In this document: positions 5,691 to 13,697 of the stretch, piece by piece
Position numbering within the stretch: position 1 is the stretch's first letter
Layout: each line of letters starts with the position of its first letter
Source of the DNA: Parcubacteria group bacterium Gr01-1014_56
GTDB taxonomy: Bacteria > Patescibacteriota > Minisyncoccia > Phycocordibacterales > SBAW01
Direction: 5' to 3'
DNA length: 16,755 bases
NCBI GenBank assembly: GCA_007375995.1
Contig: VMFK01000014.1
Span: 1-16,755, forward strand
The notes under the pieces: generated by a model
The model's input: only the letters and a program-made list of their open reading frames with translations
What the model was told of the DNA's origin: nothing
Databases searched by the model: none
Translations under genes and position numbers: made by a program

Positions 5691-6889
5691 TTCTTAATAA
5701 TTTTTACAAATCGGTGTTTACCGATTCGAAACACTGTACCAATGGGTGCTGGCGCTAGAGCATTGGTAATCTTTATTTCCCCACTACTTTCCATACGGCG
5801 GATTGCATTTGCAAGAGCAAGACGAGAAAATTCTGAGTTTGATGAAATAATTCCATTATGTATAAGTGTTTCTCTAAGTAAACCGGCGGTTTTTATTTCT
5901 GTAACCTCCTCAGGAATTTCTTTTTTGGAAAAAACTTTTTCAAAATTCTCTTGCGCTTTCTCCGCAGCCTGCTTACTGTGGTAGAGCGTGACGATTTCTT
6001 TTGCGAGACGCATCTTTGCTTCTTTAGGATGCCCGGCAAGAATATCTTTTACCTCATGCATTGGTGTGCGAGTACAAAGCTCAAAATATGCCGCGAGCTG
6101 TTCGTCTGCCATGCTCATTACTTTGCCGTACATGTCTGCCGCCTTGGCATTAAGGGTAATAACATTCCCCTTACTTGAACTCATCTTGGTGCCGTCGAGC
6201 CCATCGATAAGTGGGCTCATGACAATATTTTGTGGGGGTTGTTTGTACTTTTCCTGGAGCGTCCGGCCCGCAAGCAGATTAAACTTCTGGTCCATGCCGC
6301 CGATCTCTACATCTGCCTTAACTGCAACGCTGTCGTAGCCTTGCATCAGTGGGTAGAGTACCTCGCGCAAAGAGACGCGTTTACCGGCATCAAGCCGGCG
6401 CCTGATCACATCGCGTGCAATAAAGTCTGCAACTGAGAAGGCGTCTGCGTGCTCCCCTATCTCGCGATAGGTTAAGGGCTCGAGCCACTCACTGTTGTAG
6501 CGCAGCTCAGTTCGGGAGAGGTCAAGAAGTTTACCCACCTGATCGAAGTAGGTTTTCTTGTTCTTTTCTATCACCTCGCGCTCGAGCATCGGACGCTCAG
6601 CATCTTTGTCGGACGTATCGCCGATAACAGCAGTGAAGTCCCCGACAATAAGTACGATATGGTGGCCCAACTCCTGAAAGTCTCGCAGTTTAAGCAAAGA
6701 CACGGCGCGGCCGATGTGGAGGTCCGGACTTGTAGGGTCGATGCCGAGTTTGATACGCAACTGTGTACCGCCGAGTAACTTGCGCTTCAGTTCGTCCTTA
6801 CCAATAACCTCTGCAACCCCACGCAGGAGCAGTTCATCTATCGCTTTTTCATCGGTTGAGACTTTTGGCGCGTGGGAGAATATGCCCAT
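5687..6889 (-). CDS. tyrS: Tyrosyl-tRNA synthetase
   Basis: This class I synthetase charges tRNA-Tyr with tyrosine using ATP. From ATG 6889 the protein is 400 residues. The HIGH-type motif is HIGR (58-61) after LGIDPTSPDL. The tyrosine-site region contains GGMDQKFN (197-204), and the KMSKS loop is KMSSS (235-239). The C-terminal 60 residues (ETLIHNGIISSNSEFSRLALANAIRRM onwards) look like the S4 RNA-binding domain. A GTG at 6910 would add seven residues (MIQCLVY) and is less likely. Unlike most genes here, no -10 hexamer lies at the usual 6-8 nt from this ATG. The gene is divergent from the penicillin-binding protein gene with a 47-nt gap and convergent with the acidic peptide gene. All catalytic motifs are present. 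Confidence 0.95.
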   Translation of the reverse strand: MGIFSHAPKVSTDEKAIDELLLRGVAEVIGKDELKRKLLGGTQLRIKLGIDPTSPDLHIGRAVSLLKLRDFQELGHHIVLIVGDFTAVIGDTSDKDAERPMLEREVIEKNKKTYFDQVGKLLDLSRTELRYNSEWLEPLTYREIGEHADAFSVADFIARDVIRRRLDAGKRVSLREVLYPLMQGYDSVAVKADVEIGGMDQKFNLLAGRTLQEKYKQPPQNIVMSPLIDGLDGTKMSSSKGNVITLNAKAADMYGKVMSMADEQLAAYFELCTRTPMHEVKDILAGHPKEAKMRLAKEIVTLYHSKQAAEKAQENFEKVFSKKEIPEEVTEIKTAGLLRETLIHNGIISSNSEFSRLALANAIRRMESSGEIKITNALAPAPIGTVFRIGKHRFVKIIKN

Positions 6890-6924
6890 ATATACGAGAC
6901 ACTGTATCACATCTTGGCGCGTGG

Positions 6925-6930
6925 TAACAT
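6925..6930 (+). promoter_or_regulatory. -10-like element of the penicillin-binding protein gene
   Basis: TAACAT ends six nucleotides before the ATG at 6937, and no Shine-Dalgarno is visible. The match to TATAAT is partial, so the call depends on the spacing shared with other starts in the window. Confidence 0.35.
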
Positions 6931-6936
6931 TACATA

Positions 6937-9129
6937 ATGCATCGAAAATTTCGCTCTGTGTGGCGTTTTATGCGCAAACATAGGCGCGCCATAACAATCT
7001 GGGGTATGAGCAGTTTTTTTGTATTGGCTGGCTTAATTAGCCTCTGGGCAGCAACGCTCCAGATCCCCGACCTCTCGTCGCTCGCTAACCGCAAGGTTGA
7101 GCAGTCGGTAAAAATACTCGACCGCACAGGAAGCGTACTTCTCTACGACCTCCACAATACAAAACAGCGCACGATCATTCCGCTTGTGCAGATCTCTCCC
7201 AATATTAGTCATGCAGTGCTCGCGATTGAGGACCCTGGGTTTTATCAACACAGCGGCATTGAGCCCAGAGCCATTGCTCGCGCTGTAGTGGGCAACGCTC
7301 TTTCGATAGTTGGTCTTGGTGTCTCGCAAGGAGGTTCTACTATCACGCAGCAGGTGGTAAAGGGCTCGCTTCTGGTCAACGACAAGACACTCGCGCGCAA
7401 ACTCAAAGAGTGGATCCTGGCGATCAAAATGGAGAAGGTATTTAACAAAGACCAGATTCTTGAGTTATATCTAAACCAAGTACCGTTCGGCGGGAGCCTC
7501 TACGGCGTTGAGGAAGCCTCGCAAACGTTCTTTGGCAAACACGCGAGCGATCTTTCTGTACCGGAGGCGGCATATCTTGCCGCGGTCTTGCCTGCCCCCA
7601 CCTACTACTCCCCTTATGGCACCCACAAAGACGCTCTCGACCGTCGAAAGAACTTAGTGCTCGCCAAAATGAATGAGCATGGGTTTCTCACACAAGACGA
7701 AGAAGAAGCCGCAAAAAAAGCTGAGGTGGTTTTTTTGCCACCACGCGACACATCGATCCAGGCGCCACACTTTGCGTTCTATGTGCGGCAATATCTTGAA
7801 GAAAAATACGGGAGCGACGCGCTTGAGGCCGGCGGTTGGCGCGTCACCACAACGCTCGACGCAGATCTGCAGGTAAAAGCAGAGGAGGTGGTGAGGCGAA
7901 ACGCAATTGAAAATACAGAAAAGTTTAACGCCAGCAACGCCGCACTAATCGCACTTGACCCTAGGAACGGACAGATACTTTCTATGGTTGGCTCACGTTA
8001 CTACTTCGACACTGAAATAGACGGTGCATACAACGTTGCAGCCTCGGCGCCAGGTCGTCAGCCAGGATCAGCCTTTAAGCCATTTGCTTACGCCGAGGCG
8101 CTGCTTAAAGGGTACACCACAAACACAGTGGTGTTTGACCTACGCACGCAGTTCTCGACCTCCTGCGCACCAGAAGACATGAGTAGCGAGCTACCGTGCT
8201 ACTCTCCTGTTAATTATGACGGTAACTTCCGTGGGCCGATGACACTGCGCGAAGCGCTTGCACAATCAATTAACATCCCGGCGGTCAAAGTGCTCTATCT
8301 TGCAGGCCTCGCAGATACACTTGAGCTCGCCAAGTCGATGGGCATCACCACGCTCACCGACCCCGGCCGCTACGGTCTAACCTTAGTGCTCGGAGGTGGC
8401 GAAGTTACGCTTCTTGATATGGCGAGTGCTTATGGTGTCTTCGCTCGAGGGGGGGTGCGTTTTAAACCTACCGCTGTCCTTAAAATCGAGGACATAAACG
8501 GCACGGTAATCGAAGACAACAGCAACCCAGCTGGAACCCAGGTGCTCGAGCGCACAGTTGCTGAAGAAATAAATGATATCCTCTCGGACGCTGTGGCCCG
8601 CGCACCCTTGGGCGAAAATGACCTTCTGTCCTTCCCTGGCCGCGACGTTGCGGTTAAGACTGGTACTACCAACGAGTACAAAGACGCTTGGACGATTGGC
8701 TACACGCCAAATCTTGTAGTCGGCATTTGGGCGGGGAACAATGACAATACTTCTATGGTAAAAAAGGTGTCCGGCTTTATTGTAGGACCTATGTGGCACG
8801 AGGTAATGCAATATGCGCTCTCAAAAACCCCCAACGAAGCATTCACAAGAAGCGACTCACCCGCCATACCTCAAAAACCAGTTCTCCGAGGCGTTTGGCA
8901 AGGAGGTGTCTCTACTGTTCAAAACGGTATTGAGTTTGTAACTCAGTCGGTACACGAAATATTACATTGGGTTGATAAGGACAACCCCAAGGGGCCCTCC
9001 CCACAAAACCCGAGTAGTGACTCACAGTATACTCATTGGGAGTATCCTGTGCGCTTGTGGGCTCAAACAAACGGGTACACAGACGGCCTCCAGATTCCTG
9101 TCGGCAACGCCCCACAAAACCAACCGTAG
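6937..9129 (+). CDS. Class A penicillin-binding protein (glycosyltransferase/transpeptidase)
   Basis: This bifunctional enzyme polymerises and crosslinks peptidoglycan outside the cytoplasmic membrane. Its 730 residues start with a basic cytoplasmic tail and one membrane helix (about 18-40). The GT51 domain has catalytic E98 in AIEDPGFYQH, QGGSTITQQ (131-139), RKLKEW and ELYLNQVPFGG (176-186). The transpeptidase domain has the SxxK serine at S378 (PGSAFK), SIN at 444-446 and KTG at 574-576. The tail after about 630 is low-complexity, proline-rich and without a recognised domain. EDPGFY differs slightly from the common EDxxFxxH but keeps Glu and His. The gene is divergent from tyrS and ends 16 bp from the dnaN stop. 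Both active sites appear intact, implying an own cell wall. The length and domains fit PBP1A. Confidence 0.95.
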   Translation: MHRKFRSVWRFMRKHRRAITIWGMSSFFVLAGLISLWAATLQIPDLSSLANRKVEQSVKILDRTGSVLLYDLHNTKQRTIIPLVQISPNISHAVLAIEDPGFYQHSGIEPRAIARAVVGNALSIVGLGVSQGGSTITQQVVKGSLLVNDKTLARKLKEWILAIKMEKVFNKDQILELYLNQVPFGGSLYGVEEASQTFFGKHASDLSVPEAAYLAAVLPAPTYYSPYGTHKDALDRRKNLVLAKMNEHGFLTQDEEEAAKKAEVVFLPPRDTSIQAPHFAFYVRQYLEEKYGSDALEAGGWRVTTTLDADLQVKAEEVVRRNAIENTEKFNASNAALIALDPRNGQILSMVGSRYYFDTEIDGAYNVAASAPGRQPGSAFKPFAYAEALLKGYTTNTVVFDLRTQFSTSCAPEDMSSELPCYSPVNYDGNFRGPMTLREALAQSINIPAVKVLYLAGLADTLELAKSMGITTLTDPGRYGLTLVLGGGEVTLLDMASAYGVFARGGVRFKPTAVLKIEDINGTVIEDNSNPAGTQVLERTVAEEINDILSDAVARAPLGENDLLSFPGRDVAVKTGTTNEYKDAWTIGYTPNLVVGIWAGNNDNTSMVKKVSGFIVGPMWHEVMQYALSKTPNEAFTRSDSPAIPQKPVLRGVWQGGVSTVQNGIEFVTQSVHEILHWVDKDNPKGPSPQNPSSDSQYTHWEYPVRLWAQTNGYTDGLQIPVGNAPQNQP

Positions 9130-9145
9130 ACCCGAGCCTAAAAAA

Positions 9146-10243
9146 TTAGCGGTTCATCGGCATTGCGAGATAAAAGAATGAGTCGTCGGAAGCATCTTTA
9201 ACTAAAAGTGGTTTCCCCGGGCCGTTGGAGTGGAGCCTCACACTCTCGCCCGTTATGGCTTGGAGACTGTCGGCTAAATATCGACCGTTGAAATTCATCG
9301 CTACCGCTTCTCCTGAAAGTGTTGCGCGTAACGTAGAAACTTGCTCTCCCACATCCGGGTTCCGCGAAGAAAGAACAACTGTTTTATTACTCGAATCAAT
9401 AGACAAGGATACTTGTGAGGACTTATCAGCAAAAATGGAAAGAGACTTAAGCGCTTGCGCCATATCCTCCCTGAGCACCACCGCTTCGGTAGAAAATGAT
9501 TTTGGTACTATTTGGCGATAGTTTGGGAATGCTCCATCAAGAAGTCTGCTAGTGTAATATACTGCGCCTATATGTGTAGATATTTGGTGTTCGTTATAAT
9601 AAATTTCAATTTCACCGGTAGTTGTCTCTAAAATACGATACAACTCCGTGGCATTCCGCGCTGGTAGTAAAAGTTGTGGCACACTACCGCTCGAGCGTAG
9701 TGGTACTGTTTTTTCTGCCAGACGAAATGAGTCTGTTGCGGCAGTTATTAATTTACCAGCTTCTGCGTATAAAAGAATACTTTGAAGTTCTGGTTTTATT
9801 GCAGAGGTAGAGGCACAGTATGCAACACTTCGAATTGCACGCGCTATGTCTGCTGTTTTAATAGTAAAAGAAGAAGATGCTGACACATGGGGCAGAATTG
9901 GGAAATCTTCATGTGGGGTTGTTTTTATTGATGCAGAAACACGCTCGGTTTGTAACTTTAACACCCCACCAACCAACTCCCCTGTTATTGATTTACCGCG
10001 CGCGTTACTAAGAAAGCCAGCCAATATACCTCCTGGCACACTAACCACGCCGTCTTTGTTTATTTTTGCCGGCAGAGAAACCTCTACCCCACACTCAAGG
10101 TTTGTGGCTCGCAGTGTGAGGTGCCCGCCCTCGGCGGCAATAAAAATACTACTAAGCACAGGTAAATTTGCCCGCCGTTCAACAAAACGATTAGCGAGAG
10201 ATACTGCGGTTAGGAGTTGTTCTATACCACAATCAAATTTCAT
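9146..10243 (-). CDS. dnaN: DNA polymerase III sliding clamp, beta subunit
   Basis: The beta clamp encircles DNA and tethers the replicative polymerase. The 365-residue protein has the start MKFDCGIEQLLTAVSLANRFVERRANLPVLSSI, where the LPVLSSI segment is typical. Further features are LTLRATNLECGVEVSLPA, DFPILP, TDSFRLAEK, PARNATELYRIL, LLDGAFPNYRQIVPK and the C-terminal FFYLAMPMNR equivalent to the clamp's MPMRL end. Three repeated clamp domains of about 120 residues are consistent with the length. The ATG at 10243 follows a TATATA hexamer seven nucleotides upstream and AAGAAG, a weak Shine-Dalgarno. It lies downstream of dnaA on the same strand, the usual order, separated by a 196-bp AT-rich candidate origin. 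Confidence 0.96.
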   Translation of the reverse strand: MKFDCGIEQLLTAVSLANRFVERRANLPVLSSIFIAAEGGHLTLRATNLECGVEVSLPAKINKDGVVSVPGGILAGFLSNARGKSITGELVGGVLKLQTERVSASIKTTPHEDFPILPHVSASSSFTIKTADIARAIRSVAYCASTSAIKPELQSILLYAEAGKLITAATDSFRLAEKTVPLRSSGSVPQLLLPARNATELYRILETTTGEIEIYYNEHQISTHIGAVYYTSRLLDGAFPNYRQIVPKSFSTEAVVLREDMAQALKSLSIFADKSSQVSLSIDSSNKTVVLSSRNPDVGEQVSTLRATLSGEAVAMNFNGRYLADSLQAITGESVRLHSNGPGKPLLVKDASDDSFFYLAMPMNR

Positions 10244-10439
10244 ATCTTCTTATATAAATACTTATTACTATTAGAGGTGTGGATTACTCGCATAACTAGC
10301 TTTTGTGTTGCTATAAAGGCGTATATTGAGAATTTTTTAAACTGATAGAGTGTGTATATAAGCATGTGGGTTGTTGGTAACTTTAAAATTTTTATTTTTA
10401 TTTTATTTTTTTCCACAACAGCATCTTAAGTAATACACA
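10244..10439. other. Candidate origin (oriC), dnaA-dnaN side: AT-rich DNA with DnaA-box-like 9-mers
   Basis: This 196-bp gap contains a very AT-rich tract (10382-10412, almost only A and T) suited to unwinding. DnaA-box-like sites, relative to TTATCCACA, are TTTTCCACA (10409-10417, plus), TAATACACA (10431-10439, plus), TAATCCACA (10286-10278, minus) and ATATACACA (10359-10351, minus). None is a perfect consensus. Position between dnaA and dnaN is a common origin site. A GC-skew switch would confirm it. Confidence 0.6.
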
Positions 10440-11774
10440 TCATTTCAACATAAGACGAATTTGATGGATCTCTTGATTAAGTAAACTATCTGAATGAAGA
10501 TCGTTTTTTATTTTTTCACACGAGTGAATAACAGTTGTGTGGTCTCGACCACCAAGTTTGTCCCCAATAGTTGGGAATGAAATATGAAAATCTTCACGTA
10601 AAAGGAACATAATAACCTGCCGCGGCCTTACTACCTCTTTACGTCTCGTCTTTTCATAAATACTTGTTTCCTCAATGCCATAAAAGTTAGCAATAGTTTT
10701 TACCACCTCTTGCACCGAGATAGCTTTTTTAGCAACAGCCCCAGCTCCGCGTAAGAGTATTTTTGCATCAGCTACCGTGATAGGCTTCCCACGCATTTCA
10801 AATTGGATCAAAAGAGTGTTAAGTGCTCCTTCAAGTTCCCTCACATTTCCCTCAACAGTGGTTGCAAGATATTCCATAACATCATCCCCAACAAAAAAGT
10901 TATGTTGTGCTGCTTTTGTCCGAATGATCGCAAGACGAGACTCGTGGTCAGGAGGCGTTACTGACACAATCATACCTGCGTTAAATCTTGATTTAAGCCT
11001 TTCTTCAAGGTTTTGGATCATGTTGGGGTGTTGGTCTGATGAGAACACCAACTGCTTGTTGCCGTCGTGGAGATAGTTAAATAAATGAAAAAATTCTTCT
11101 TTTGTTTTTTCCATTTTTGCCAAAAACTGCACGTCGTCCATGATGAGGATGTCATATTGACGGTATTTTTCCTTAAACCACTGCACTTTGCCAGATTGGA
11201 TTGAAGACACGTAGTCCATCGAAAATTTTTCAGAAGTCAGATACTGCACCTTACGTTCAGGCGCGTTCACGCGGAAATGATTACCAATCGCTTGGATCAG
11301 GTGGGTTTTCCCCAAACCTGTAGGGCCATAGATAAAAAGTGGGTTGTAGGCGATCCCCGGCTTCCTGATCACTGCTTGTGCTGCTGCGTGGGCAAGTTCG
11401 TTAAATGGCCCGACTACAAAGGAAGAAAAGGTAAACCGCGGGTTAAGGTTTGTTTTTTGGTGTACTGTTTCAAGCGGAAGTTCAGTAGGAGCCGTAGCGC
11501 GGACCTCCTCGACTGGTTTTTTAGAACTTCGAGAAATAACATACTCGACCGTGCGGATATTTTCAGACAAGCTCCGGAGCGAGTGTAGGATATCCTTATG
11601 AAATTTAGTCGACAGCCAGTCGCGAGCAAACTGAGACGGCACACCAAGGTGTGCGGCGCCATCCTCTACCCGAATAAGGTGGGTGTCTTTAAACCAGGTA
11701 TTAAAATTGGGTCGCGAAATTATAAGCTCGAGCTCAACCAAGGCATTTTCCCAGAGTTCTTTTGTTGTTGTCAT
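10440..11774 (-). CDS. dnaA: Chromosomal replication initiator DnaA
   Basis: DnaA binds origin boxes and opens the duplex. The start at ATG 11774 gives 444 residues beginning MTTTKELWENALVELEL, the usual DnaA start; an upstream frame extension to 11843 adds unrelated sequence. Domain I (1-80) includes NFNTWFKD. The AAA+ domain has Walker A GPTGLGKTHL (150-159), Walker B ILIMDDVQ (209-216), the sensor-1 region VFSSDQHP (243-250), the arginine finger in RLKSRFNAGM and sensor 2 in EGNVRELEGALN (308-319). Domain IV ends with the DNA-binding signature GGRDHTTVIHSCEKI (408-422). Domain II is short. TACCGT lies seven nucleotides before the ATG, a weak -10. The gene is divergent from rpmH across a 105-bp gap with DnaA-box-like sites. 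Confidence 0.97.
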   Translation of the reverse strand: MTTTKELWENALVELELIISRPNFNTWFKDTHLIRVEDGAAHLGVPSQFARDWLSTKFHKDILHSLRSLSENIRTVEYVISRSSKKPVEEVRATAPTELPLETVHQKTNLNPRFTFSSFVVGPFNELAHAAAQAVIRKPGIAYNPLFIYGPTGLGKTHLIQAIGNHFRVNAPERKVQYLTSEKFSMDYVSSIQSGKVQWFKEKYRQYDILIMDDVQFLAKMEKTKEEFFHLFNYLHDGNKQLVFSSDQHPNMIQNLEERLKSRFNAGMIVSVTPPDHESRLAIIRTKAAQHNFFVGDDVMEYLATTVEGNVRELEGALNTLLIQFEMRGKPITVADAKILLRGAGAVAKKAISVQEVVKTIANFYGIEETSIYEKTRRKEVVRPRQVIMFLLREDFHISFPTIGDKLGGRDHTTVIHSCEKIKNDLHSDSLLNQEIHQIRLMLK

Positions 11775-11879
11775 AGCGAGCACGGTACACACAAGAATAC
11801 GCGCCTCTGCCTCCTCAGTCAAAAGAGCCGTTTTTGTGCACAAGTTGTGGAGAAAGTGTGGATACGCTATATTTGACAG
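11775..11879. other. Candidate second origin/regulatory segment between dnaA and rpmH
   Basis: Two adjacent DnaA-box-like 9-mers lie on the minus strand: TTCTCCACA (11854-11846) and GTATCCACA (11865-11857), each one mismatch from TTATCCACA. Their starts are 11 bp apart, about one helical turn. The palindrome TTGTGCACAA (11834-11843) is next to them. Together with the boxes beyond dnaA this gives a bipartite layout like that described in Bacillus and Helicobacter. The boxes may also mediate dnaA or rpmH regulation. Confidence 0.55.
11845..11873 (+). promoter_or_regulatory. rpmH promoter overlapping DnaA-box-like sites
   Basis: TTGTGG (11845-11850) and TATATT (11868-11873) are 17 bp apart. The -10 ends six nucleotides before the rpmH ATG, predicting a leaderless transcript. 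Both DnaA-box-like 9-mers (11846-11865) lie across the -35 and spacer. Confidence 0.55.
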
Positions 11880-12014
11880 ATGTCACAAACATATCAGCCT
11901 AAAAAGCGCAAACGCGCACGTAGCCACGGCTTTCTTAAACGCGCAAAAAGTACCGCAGGAAGAAAGACGGTTTTGCGCCGTCGCCGTAAAGGCCGCGCAC
12001 GAGTAACGGTGTAA
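11880..12014 (+). CDS. rpmH: 50S ribosomal protein L34
   Basis: L34 is a small basic protein of the large ribosomal subunit. The 44-residue frame starts MSQTYQPKKRKRARSHGF and continues LKRAKSTAGRKTVLRRRRKGR, which matches the L34 pattern (TYQPK..RR.R.HGF..R..T..GR.VL..RR.KGR). The length is normal for L34. It is the first gene of a rightward cluster rpmH-rnpA-yidC-jag, the standard order next to dnaA in many bacteria. It is nine nucleotides from rnpA. The start is supported by the conserved protein N-terminus and by TATATT six nucleotides upstream, with no Shine-Dalgarno. Confidence 0.97.
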   Translation: MSQTYQPKKRKRARSHGFLKRAKSTAGRKTVLRRRRKGRARVTV

Positions 12015-12023
12015 TATCTTCGC

Positions 12024-12368
12024 ATGCTCCCCAAAAAGAGACGCCTTACTGCAAGGCAGGTTAGAGAAGTTATTTCCTTGGGTAGGGGTATTAAAGGTAG
12101 TTCAGTTTCTTTAAAGTACCTTGCAAGACCTGGGTTTTTTGGCGCAGCAGTAGTTGCGCCTAAGGCACTTGCACGTCGAGCAACCGACCGCAATCGTATT
12201 AGGCGCACGGTATACCGCACATTGTCGTCTCTGCCTCTAAAGGAGAGAAAAGCTCTAGAGGGGGTTTTAGTTGTGTTTTTTATACGAAGCGTCCCCTCCC
12301 CACTTTTACCTACCCTAAAAAGTGATATTGCGGATATACTAATCAAACTCCCCCACACCCATGTTTGA
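12024..12368 (+). CDS. rnpA: Ribonuclease P protein component
   Basis: RnpA is the protein cofactor of RNase P, which trims the 5' leader of pre-tRNAs. The 114-residue protein starts MLPKKRRLTARQVREV and contains the family RNR motif region RRATDRNRIRRTVYR (51-65), with the expected basic residues. The central VSLKYLARPGFFGAAVVAPKALA matches the strand segment before the motif. It follows rpmH by nine nucleotides, and its last eight nucleotides overlap the start of yidC, so the two are probably translationally coupled. TAATAT overlaps the rpmH stop six nucleotides before the ATG and may be a weak extra -10. RNase P RNA itself was not found in the window. Confidence 0.93.
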   Translation: MLPKKRRLTARQVREVISLGRGIKGSSVSLKYLARPGFFGAAVVAPKALARRATDRNRIRRTVYRTLSSLPLKERKALEGVLVVFFIRSVPSPLLPTLKSDIADILIKLPHTHV

Positions 12369-13080
12369 AACTTTTCTTATAAAGCCGCTCTATAACGTTT
12401 TTGTATATCTGATCGGTGTCATGCCGGGCGGAGACGTCGGTCTTGCCATTATTGCCATGACTTTGATTATCCGGGTATTGTTTTATCCGGCCTTTGCTGC
12501 CTCAATACGGACGCAAATGGGTATGCAGGCGGCACAGGGAGAGCTTGATGAGATCAATAAAAAATATAAAGACAACGCCGAGGAGCGCGCTCGCAAGACG
12601 TTTGAGCTCTATAAAACTAAAAAAATCCGTCCGTTTGCGGGGTTTATTGCGCTTTTGGTGCAACTCCCTATATTTATTGCCCTTTATTTTGCCCTTTTTC
12701 GCGAAGCGCTTCCGCACATTGCAGAAGAGTTGCTCTACTCTTTTGTACAGGTCCCAGAGCAAATCAATCTCAATTTTTTACTAGTGGTTAACCTTACTGC
12801 TTCGCATAATATCTTACTTTCCCTCCTAGTTGGCATATTGCAGTTTTTGGTTGCTTATCTTTCAATGGCGCGTATTAAGCCCTCGCTCGGGAGTCTCTCC
12901 CCAGAGCGACAAACTGCCCAAAAAATGCAACACAACATGATGCTCTACATGTTCCCTGCTCTTATAGCCTTTATTGCCTACACACTACCGGCTGCTGTGG
13001 GTATTTATTTTATGGCTACAAACCTTATTTCGATCGGCCAAGAACTCTTAATCAGCAGGGAGCTAAAGAAAAAACCCTGA
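12361..13080 (+). CDS. yidC: Membrane protein insertase YidC/Oxa1
   Basis: YidC inserts and folds membrane proteins with or without SecYEG. The 239-residue product is of the short Gram-positive/organelle type, without the large periplasmic domain of proteobacterial YidC. It has about five hydrophobic segments (near 11-22, 25-45, 93-115, 137-170 and 195-225). The conserved arginine of the hydrophilic groove is R38 in LIIRVLFYP. A charged cytoplasmic hairpin (about 58-90, ELDEINKKYKDNAEERARK) follows. QLPIFIALYFALF and the final GIYFMATNLISIGQ are typical. No lipoprotein signal cysteine is seen at the N-terminus. The basic tail SRELKKKP may contact ribosomes. It overlaps rnpA and precedes jag by 60 nt. 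Confidence 0.95.
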   Translation: MFETFLIKPLYNVFVYLIGVMPGGDVGLAIIAMTLIIRVLFYPAFAASIRTQMGMQAAQGELDEINKKYKDNAEERARKTFELYKTKKIRPFAGFIALLVQLPIFIALYFALFREALPHIAEELLYSFVQVPEQINLNFLLVVNLTASHNILLSLLVGILQFLVAYLSMARIKPSLGSLSPERQTAQKMQHNMMLYMFPALIAFIAYTLPAAVGIYFMATNLISIGQELLISRELKKKP

Positions 13081-13089
13081 TTTAGGGCT

Positions 13090-13134
13090 ATATAATCTGC
13101 TTGGTTGCCAAGGAGTGTCGGGGTAGAGTATTGT
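13090..13134 (+). promoter_or_regulatory. Possible promoters of jag
   Basis: A perfect TATAAT at 13090-13095 would give a leader of about 40 nt, and TATTGT at 13129-13134 lies six nucleotides before the ATG at 13141. Neither has a convincing -35. Either could make jag partly independent of yidC. Confidence 0.35.
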
Positions 13135-13140
13135 GTCCTT

Positions 13141-13602
13141 ATGGATGCTGCTGCTCTTAAAGAATTGATCTCACCCCTCCTCGCCTCGCTTGGTGCCCAA
13201 GTTGAGGATGTTGTAGTGACAAGCGGCCATCGCACCATTGTTGCGGTAGCATCAAAAGATTCCAAAGAGCTTATTGGGCCGCATGGCGAGCATTTGCGAG
13301 CCCTCAACACCATTGCGCGCCGCTTGGTTGAGGCTAAACAGGGCGAAGAGGCTGCAAATTTTTTGATCGACGTCAACGGGTATTACGAAGAAAAGATGGA
13401 AGTAGTCAGAGGAAACGCACGCATGCTTGCGCAGCGCGCGCGGCTTTTTAAGCACGATGTTGAAATGAGCCCGATGAGCCCCTACGAGCGCCTCGTGGTG
13501 CACGAACTGTTCTCTGACGACCCGGAGATACAAACCGAGTCGCAAGGCGAAGGAAAATTCCGCCATATCGTACTTAAGTACCGACAGAAACAAAATGCGT
13601 AA
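13141..13602 (+). CDS. jag: KH-R3H RNA-binding protein Jag (KhpB)
   Basis: Jag/KhpB is a cytoplasmic RNA-binding protein often encoded after yidC; in Gram-positive bacteria it partners KhpA and affects cell elongation. The 153-residue protein has a KH domain with the GxxG loop GPHG (46-49) in KELIGPHGEHLRALNTIARRL and an R3H domain with R117 and H121 in SPYERLVVHELF, followed by EGKFRHIVLKY. The separate N-terminal Jag_N domain of longer relatives is absent. A TTG at 13105 would extend the frame by 12 residues, but ATG 13141 gives the standard Jag start and has TATTGT at the usual distance. The gene ends the rightward origin cluster and is convergent with the PaaX-like gene. Confidence 0.92.
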   Translation: MDAAALKELISPLLASLGAQVEDVVVTSGHRTIVAVASKDSKELIGPHGEHLRALNTIARRLVEAKQGEEAANFLIDVNGYYEEKMEVVRGNARMLAQRARLFKHDVEMSPMSPYERLVVHELFSDDPEIQTESQGEGKFRHIVLKYRQKQNA

Positions 13603-13697
13603 TCCGGAAGAATTTCCAACTACATAAAAAATTCTAAATAAAGTTGCTACAGCATGGTTATTAAGGATTTGACCCGCAGATGCAATTATATTTTTCA

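Noticed and set aside
11775..11843. N-terminal extension of DnaA by 23 residues
   Set aside because: The extension does not resemble DnaA, while MTTTKELWENAL is the normal start; the extension would also run into the DnaA-box-like region.
12494..12784. Second plus-strand frame inside yidC and similar overlapping frames elsewhere
   Set aside because: These lie wholly within well-recognised genes in other frames and have no motifs or start signals of their own.
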